Positions 58,964 through 64,000 of a stretch of DNA of 64,000 bases are shown here, piece after piece. The notes under the pieces were generated by a model. The model saw only the letters and a program-made list of their open reading frames with translations, was not told where the DNA came from and made no database searches. Every line of letters starts with the position of its first letter. Within the stretch, counting starts at the first letter, position 1. The position numbers and the translations under genes were made by a program. Source of the stretch: Lasiosphaeria ovina (taxonomy: Eukaryota > Ascomycota > Sordariomycetes > Sordariales > Lasiosphaeriaceae); assembly GCA_033439765.1 (NCBI GenBank), contig JAULSN010000006.1, positions 1,240,001 through 1,304,000 on the forward strand, given 5' to 3'.

Positions 58964-59815
58964 ATGAACCACGTCAGCTCGCCCAACGAGCCGTACCCGT
59001 CGGTGGACGACCTGGCGCAGGCGACGACGACGCACACGCAGGGGGCGTTCCGGATCGCGTCGCGCAAGCTGCCGATCCTCAAGAGCGGGCCCATCGACGC
59101 CATGAGCGCGCGGCTCGGCATCCCCGTGCCCGAGATGATCTTTGGCGACAACCTGCTGTCGGTCACGCACGTGCCGACGGGGTGGAGCATCGCCTTCACG
59201 GCCGAGGCGGCGCTGGACCGCGTCGACAAGACGGGCGAGCACATGCTGCGCGTCGCCTACGCCGGCGAGTGGAGCAGCAGCCGCGAGAAGACGAGCGCCG
59301 GCATCTCCGAGGTCGTCCGCCCCTACGACTGGAGCTACAGCACCACGTACCGCGGGACCGAGTCGACTACTGAGGGGAAATCCCTCTCCGCATCCCCCAC
59401 ACCACCCCCCCTGCCGCTCGAGCTGCTGCGGCGGCGCGACCCGATCCTGTTCGCCGACGAGGTGGTGCTGTACGAGAGCGAACTGGACGACAACGGCATC
59501 AGCGTGGTGACGGCCAAGGTGCGCGTGATGCCGGAGCGGCTGCTGCTACTATGCCGGCTGTTCATGCGGCTCGACAACGTGCTGGTGCGCGTGCGCGACA
59601 CGCGCGTCTACGTCGACTTCGCCGCCGAGCTGGTCCTGCGCGAGTACACGGCCATGGAAGACCGTTTTGACAATGTCAAGCGCGCCCTTTACATGTCCGG
59701 GCTGGCCCCCGACGCCGTCACCGTCGCCATGCGCGACGCCAACCAGGTCGCACACCTGCTGCCCGTCGTCGACCACGTGCTCGAGGGTGTTTCCTTGGCT
59801 TCCGGGTCGACATGA
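58964..59815 (+). CDS. tip41: TIP41/TIPRL-family PP2A regulator
   Basis: This intronless gene encodes 283 residues. Tip41 binds Tap42 or the PP2A-type catalytic subunits and relays TOR signalling. The family core is obvious: ILKSGPIDAMSARLGIPVPEMIFGDNLLSV (in two conserved blocks), RPYDWSYSTTYRGT, then PILFADEVVLYESELDDNGIS and VRVMPERLLLLCRLFMRLDNVLVRVRDTRVY. A Ser/Thr/Pro insert of ~15 residues (around 135-150) separates the two conserved blocks and is variable among fungi. Length is normal. Strong GC bias at third positions marks the coding frame. The gene diverges from the Aurora kinase gene. Confidence 0.95.
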   Translation: MNHVSSPNEPYPSVDDLAQATTTHTQGAFRIASRKLPILKSGPIDAMSARLGIPVPEMIFGDNLLSVTHVPTGWSIAFTAEAALDRVDKTGEHMLRVAYAGEWSSSREKTSAGISEVVRPYDWSYSTTYRGTESTTEGKSLSASPTPPPLPLELLRRRDPILFADEVVLYESELDDNGISVVTAKVRVMPERLLLLCRLFMRLDNVLVRVRDTRVYVDFAAELVLREYTAMEDRFDNVKRALYMSGLAPDAVTVAMRDANQVAHLLPVVDHVLEGVSLASGST

Positions 59816-60578
59816 TGAATATATATATCCTTGCGGCTTTTTTTATATTCTTTTATTCTTCATGTCATCATGTGCGTTCCGTAGAAATATACTCGATGCA
59901 AAGGGACCGGCAAGGACGACCAGCTTGGCCATAAATCTGGGTGCGGCGTTTTTTTTTTTTTTTTGTTTTTTTTTGGGGGGGGGGGGAGGGGGGGGGGGCA
60001 TTGGGAGTTGGTCGAATTACCTACCTCGTTAAATACCTAGCCAGTCTTGATCGATTCTCTCCTTATTGATTCCCAGAAATATCACTTACAAGTAGCGAGG
60101 CGTATTGACGGGTCTTTCAATTGCAGGCTTACACGCACAATAGAATGGCTGTCATTTGAAACACACAAGTACAACTCCTTTTCCTATTACCAACATCGTC
60201 TCCCTCCCTCCCTCCTGGATATAGAAAACAAACGTGCCGGCCTCCACAAATAAACCCAAAGCACACACACTACTAATGGAGGGGGCTGACGCCCCGACTG
60301 CCTACAACTGGTTCTGCCTCCCACAACGTGCCCGCAAACCCATGACCCAGCCAGACGAAGAGGGACTGCCTGAAGTTCAGACACATCACCGGATATAGCT
60401 AAATGTACCCGCGAGCTCAAGGCCCCAATGCCTCTACCTTCTCCATGAAGTTTTCGGCAGGAGAAACCTCGCCGCATACAAGCAAAGCAACAGCTAACTT
60501 GCTCCCCTCGAAACCTTCGTAAAACAATTCGAAAGGCAAAAAGAGAAACACGAGAAAGAAAAAAGACAAGAAAACAAA
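59816..60578. other. Convergent intergenic region with long T and G runs
   Basis: 3' ends of TIP41 (+) and the unknown gene (-). At 59949-59998 a T-rich run is followed by 12 and 11 G residues split by one A. No gene seen. Confidence 0.5.
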
Positions 60579-62579
60579 TCACCTAGCGTTCTGCACCGGC
60601 GACGAGCTCCCCGTGACCTCCTCGTAAGAGAGCTCCCACTGGTCGACCTCCTTGAACTTCTTAGCGGCCGACTTCAGCTCCTCGCCGAGGCGCTCGAGCA
60701 TCATCTGGCTCGTTTCGGGATCCAGCTCCCGCTGCTCTTCCTCGTCATCCGCAGCTTCGTCCTCGGCGCCGTCGCTTTCCCCACCCTCTCCCCCGTCTCC
60801 GCCAGCCTCGATCGACTCCTCGTTCTCGTTCTCCTTGTCAGAGTTGCGCGAGCCATACGTCCTCAGGCCTGGCCTCTTCTTTTGCGCGGATACAGACGCC
60901 GCCTGTGCCTCTTTGCCCTTGCCTCTAGCACCGCGGTTCCCGTTGAGCGATCGGCCCAGTGGTAGGGCAGCAGCGGATGCGGCGGCCGCCTTCTTCTTCT
61001 TCCTGCGGGCCGCAGCGGCGGCTCTCGAGTTCGCCATGTACGAGAGCTCGTCGTCGTCCTCCTCGTGGGCAGTTTCTTCCTCCTCGTCGTCGTCATTCTC
61101 GTCGCCGTCATGACCCCCTTCTCCGTCAGAGCTGGTGAGGCCGTAGTGATCTCTGTTTTTGCTTTTAGTGGACTTGTGCCGGCGGCGCGGGAGGAGCGAC
61201 GTCAGGTCTGCCGTGGTTGTGGCCTTGGCGGGAGCAGAGGGCTTCCTTTTGGCTTTCGGTTTTGGCGCTACATAGTTGGGCGAGTGTGTCAAGGAAGGCG
61301 GCGACGAGATGTCAGAGGCAGCATACTCAGCAGCAGCACCCGGTTCTGGAGTCTTGTGAGGCCTGGAAGGGGCTGTTTTTCTGGCGTGATAGTAAGTCCG
61401 GTGGGCGAGCGAGTCCAGAGATGGCCAGACCACGGAACTAGAGGCATCCGAAGATCCGCTGCTCAGTGGAGGCGCCATGTCTGGGTCGGTTCCGATAAGC
61501 CGATGGTCGGGGGTTGAGAACCGCTCTTGATCTAACTGCCTAGGCGGAGAAGGAGAAGGGAACGAAACAGAACTGGAGCTGCTGTCCACCTCTATCGACT
61601 GGTGAATATCATCTTCCGGTTCGAGAGCGGGCCTCTTCTCGCGGCCCCCCTGATCCTCTAGCGACTTGCGCTTCCGTGACGGCAGGATAGGGGATGCCTC
61701 TCTTGAGCTAGCATCAGCAGCGACTACGCGTTGCGAATGCCTCTCGGACCGTCTTTTCGCCAGGTTCAGCGGCGTTGACTCGTCGTCAGGCCCAGAGTCA
61801 TCTCCGGCAACGCTCCCGTATCTTGACGCCTGTGACTGGGGCCGCGGGGCGCGCTCCTTCTGGGCCGTCCCGAGGATACTTGGCTCGCGCGCCCGGCGCC
61901 TGAACATGCCGAGGTTGAGGGTCGAGCTAATGTTGGACGTGTTGGGGCCTCTGCTGCTCGGCCGGATGGGAGCGTCATCCTTCCCGACGATGCTGGATTG
62001 CCGGGGTCGGCGCTTGAACAGGCCGATATTGAACGATGACGTATCAGTCGACCGGTGGCCGTTCTGCGTTGTCTCCTCAATCGCCTCGTGGCTGTCCTCC
62101 AGAGTGTCGTCCAGCTTGCCAAAGAGAGAGTCGTCGTCTAGATCCAGCCCAGAAGCATCTGTGAGCCTTGGCAGAGCACGGCTGACCGCCGACTCGTCTC
62201 GACGGCTATACTCGATATGGGGACTTTCGACGGCGCGGCCGCGTCCAGCACTGGACGTCGAGGTGATATTTGCCAGTCGGTCCATCGCTGCATCCCGTTT
62301 GCGCTTCGAGTCCTCCAGGGCCTGTGTCTGCTCCGCCGTCATCTCCAAGCCATGAGGCACGTGTTCCGTCTCGTCTGCCGTGATGGCAGCGGCATCAGAT
62401 GCGCGTTTTCTCTTCAGACGCTCTTTCTCGCGGTCGCTGATGTCGTAGATATCACTGCTTGGTGCACTGGGTTTGGAGACGGCTGGTACCAGGGGCGGTG
62501 TTATGGATGATTCTGCTTGCTCGCGGACTGCAGGTCGGGCCGACGCGACTCGCGATCTCTTAGGTCGCGGTCGAGGCAT
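60579..62579 (-). CDS. Unrecognised nuclear-type low-complexity protein
   Basis: This intronless frame encodes 666 residues. I do not recognise the family. The protein is largely disordered: a basic N-terminus (MPRPRPKRSRVASAR), a coiled region near residues 45-105, many Ser/Pro/Arg stretches, an acidic block (ENDDDEEEETAHEEDDDELSY), Ala/Lys-rich runs (AAAARRKKKKAAAA), and a short acidic tail. The last ~45 residues (MLERLGEELKSAAKKFKEVDQWEL) form a helix that looks conserved. A motif near residues 182-200 (FNIGLFKRRPRQSSIVG) recurs near residues 218-236 as LNLGMFRRRAREPSILG. The multiple basic clusters suggest a nuclear or chromatin protein, but that is inference. It diverges from the FUN14 gene and converges with TIP41. 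Confidence 0.7.
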   Translation of the reverse strand: MPRPRPKRSRVASARPAVREQAESSITPPLVPAVSKPSAPSSDIYDISDREKERLKRKRASDAAAITADETEHVPHGLEMTAEQTQALEDSKRKRDAAMDRLANITSTSSAGRGRAVESPHIEYSRRDESAVSRALPRLTDASGLDLDDDSLFGKLDDTLEDSHEAIEETTQNGHRSTDTSSFNIGLFKRRPRQSSIVGKDDAPIRPSSRGPNTSNISSTLNLGMFRRRAREPSILGTAQKERAPRPQSQASRYGSVAGDDSGPDDESTPLNLAKRRSERHSQRVVAADASSREASPILPSRKRKSLEDQGGREKRPALEPEDDIHQSIEVDSSSSSVSFPSPSPPRQLDQERFSTPDHRLIGTDPDMAPPLSSGSSDASSSVVWPSLDSLAHRTYYHARKTAPSRPHKTPEPGAAAEYAASDISSPPSLTHSPNYVAPKPKAKRKPSAPAKATTTADLTSLLPRRRHKSTKSKNRDHYGLTSSDGEGGHDGDENDDDEEEETAHEEDDDELSYMANSRAAAAARRKKKKAAAASAAALPLGRSLNGNRGARGKGKEAQAASVSAQKKRPGLRTYGSRNSDKENENEESIEAGGDGGEGGESDGAEDEAADDEEEQRELDPETSQMMLERLGEELKSAAKKFKEVDQWELSYEEVTGSSSPVQNAR

Positions 62580-63127
62580 TGCGTGTGTGCAGTACTACTG
62601 AGTATGGCGAGTTAATTGGAGCCCCTGGGCAAAAATTACGAACTGATCCGATCCAGGGATTGAAATGCCTAGGGCACTGACGTTTGGGTGGGCGCGCGTG
62701 GTGGTTTACTCAAGTCGAGAAATTGTTGGAGACGATGAATGGATGCTGGATCAATCCCGCCCCCCCCCGACGCGTCGACAACAAAACGCTTTGGAGCAAA
62801 GCTCCCCCAAAGACGCGTCTGGGGTATTGGTGGGGGCCCAAAGTTTGGCCTAGGGGAGGGGCTGGGCATGTGGTCTAAGCTTCTTTCCTCGGCAGGCACG
62901 GCCCTTGCTGGCGGGCGAATCAATCGTTACGTCACTTGGCGGAGCTTTTAGAGGAAGCCGCCCCCACCCTGCGCCTGTCATAAGCTGGCACTTATACCTG
63001 ATCCTGAGAGCCGACATTGAACGAACTTAAGTCAAAGAGTTAACAGAAAACCTACATCAACTTTCGGCACCCGGGCATCAATGACAATTGGGAAGCAAAG
63101 AACTCGATTTCAACAAATTCAGAAACT
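62580..63127. promoter_or_regulatory. Divergent upstream region of the unknown gene and FUN14
   Basis: 0.55 kb between diverging genes, with a C run near 62760-62769. No coding exon is supported. Confidence 0.45.
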
Positions 63128-63770
63128 ATGGCGTCGCCGCTAGTTGCCTGCCGTGGCGCATTCCGGCGCAACGCCGTCCCTTTCAGCCTGGCCCTCACAA
63201 CCGGGCTGGTCATGGTAAATAGACAGAGGCCAATGCGGTGCGATTCGGCCATTCCTGCCTCGGTCCCAGGCAGCCGACACGGCTCGACGGGCCACCGAAA
63301 GAAGGAGAGACTCAACTCTGAAATCATCAAGCAGCTTTCCGGGGGCAGCTTGTCCGGTACGTCTGACCGACAAAGGAAGCATCTGCAGCGACGAAATAGA
63401 CCATCTTCAACTAACATTCTTCTCTGTTCCCGTCAAGGCTTCTGCGCGGGCCTGCTAGTCAGCGTCTTTTCTCGGACATTGGTCCTACTGATGGGGATTT
63501 CCATAGTGCTTATCCAAGTGAGTCAAATATTCATGCATATTGACAAACAGATGGCGGCACCTTCTCAAGCTTACCATGCAAAATCCAAACCCATTTCGCT
63601 CATACTCAAAATCATAGGTCGCATCCCGCTATGGAATAAACGTGGTGGAGCAGCTGAATCTGAAGAAGCGCGTCGAATCATCCAAGATTCTCACAATGCT
63701 GAGCAAAAACACCGCCTTCAAGGTTGCCTTTGGCGCATCTTTTGCGCTGTCCGCCTTCATGTCTTTTTGA
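63128..63770 (+). CDS. FUN14-family mitochondrial membrane protein
   Basis: Three exons, 63128-63356, 63438-63517 and 63618-63770, give 153 residues. The N-terminus is Arg/Ala-rich (CRGAFRRNAVPFSLALTTG) as in a mitochondrial signal. After the splice the hydrophobic FUN14 core appears: SGGSLSGFCAGLLVSVFSRTL, then a second hydrophobic stretch (LVLLMGISIVLIQ), a basic loop and a last membrane segment (AFKVAFGASFALSAFMSF). FUN14-domain proteins sit in the mitochondrial outer membrane; mammalian FUNDC1 is a mitophagy receptor. No LIR motif is obvious here, so mitophagy function is not claimed. Both introns have a GTACGT or GTGAGT donor. Confidence 0.85.
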
Positions 63771-64000
63771 GAAACCCCTGCTTCTTGTCAGGCTGAGCAA
63801 AAAACACTTGATGGGCGCATGGCGGTGCGCATTGTACGAAAAAAAAACTGCAATGGGAAAAATCAAAAGCCAAAGCCGCCGCACCAAAAACATAATAAAA
63901 TCTGCAATATCACAACAAACAAACGCACATCGTTGATGGAAACTTAACTTTCCCTGATAGTTGCTACGCACGATTATCTACCGCGCGGTTATTTCAAAGG

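Noticed and set aside
60652..61517. Serine-rich open frames on the + strand opposite the unknown gene
   Set aside because: They are the antisense of acidic and alanine-rich codons of the minus-strand gene.

Overview
This window is nuclear DNA from a filamentous ascomycete, most likely a Sordariomycete. The evidence is short introns (mostly 50-100 bp) with GT/AG or GC/AG ends and CTAAC/CTGAC-like branch points, intergenic DNA rich in microsatellites and poly(C)/poly(G) runs, an Hsp98-type ClpB protein, and typical fungal families (PAF1C Ctr9, Mhr1/mL67, Pbn1, a TALE homeobox regulator). A Magnaporthales-like genome is possible, but that is only an impression. I joined the exons by hand by requiring splice signals and a continuous frame.

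Layout. 0.5-4.4 kb: CTR9 (+). 5.4-7.7 kb: fungal-specific transcription-factor-domain protein (-). 9.1-10.6 kb: PrpF-family isomerase (-). 13.0-14.3 kb: six-hairpin-glycosidase-like gene with apparent frameshifts (-), sharing an upstream region with the Hsp98/Hsp104 disaggregase (+, 15.2-18.0 kb). 18.6-19.8 kb: mitochondrial mL67/Mhr1 (+). 21.3-23.0 kb: sulfotransferase-like P-loop protein (+). 23.9 kb: tRNA-Glu(UUC). 28.5-30.0 kb: TALE homeodomain regulator (-). 30.0-44.6 kb: a 14.5-kb stretch with no recognisable gene. 44.6-48.0 kb: a five-exon gene (-) joining a caspase-like domain, a canonical homeodomain and an inactive-looking rhodanese domain. From 48.8 kb to the end the window is dense with conserved housekeeping genes: PBN1 (+), NIP7 (+), PRO1 (-), ATP23 (+), Aurora kinase (-), TIP41 (+), an unrecognised acidic/basic low-complexity protein (-) and a FUN14-family membrane protein (+).

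There is no operon logic or obvious biosynthetic cluster. Genes act in transcription (Ctr9), proteostasis (Hsp98, Atp23), mitochondrial function (mL67, Atp23, FUN14), GPI anchors (Pbn1), ribosome assembly (Nip7), proline synthesis (Pro1) and TOR/PP2A or mitotic kinase signalling (Tip41, Aurora). Four pairs are divergent and share 0.5-1.0 kb upstream regions (PRO1/ATP23, Aurora/TIP41, the unknown gene/FUN14, the caspase-homeodomain gene/PBN1).

The most unusual items are the caspase-homeodomain-rhodanese fusion; the 14.5-kb gene desert lying between two homeodomain genes; and two telomere-repeat-like 12-13-mers, one of which starts a 4.3-kb gene-free stretch where a telomerase RNA gene could be sought.
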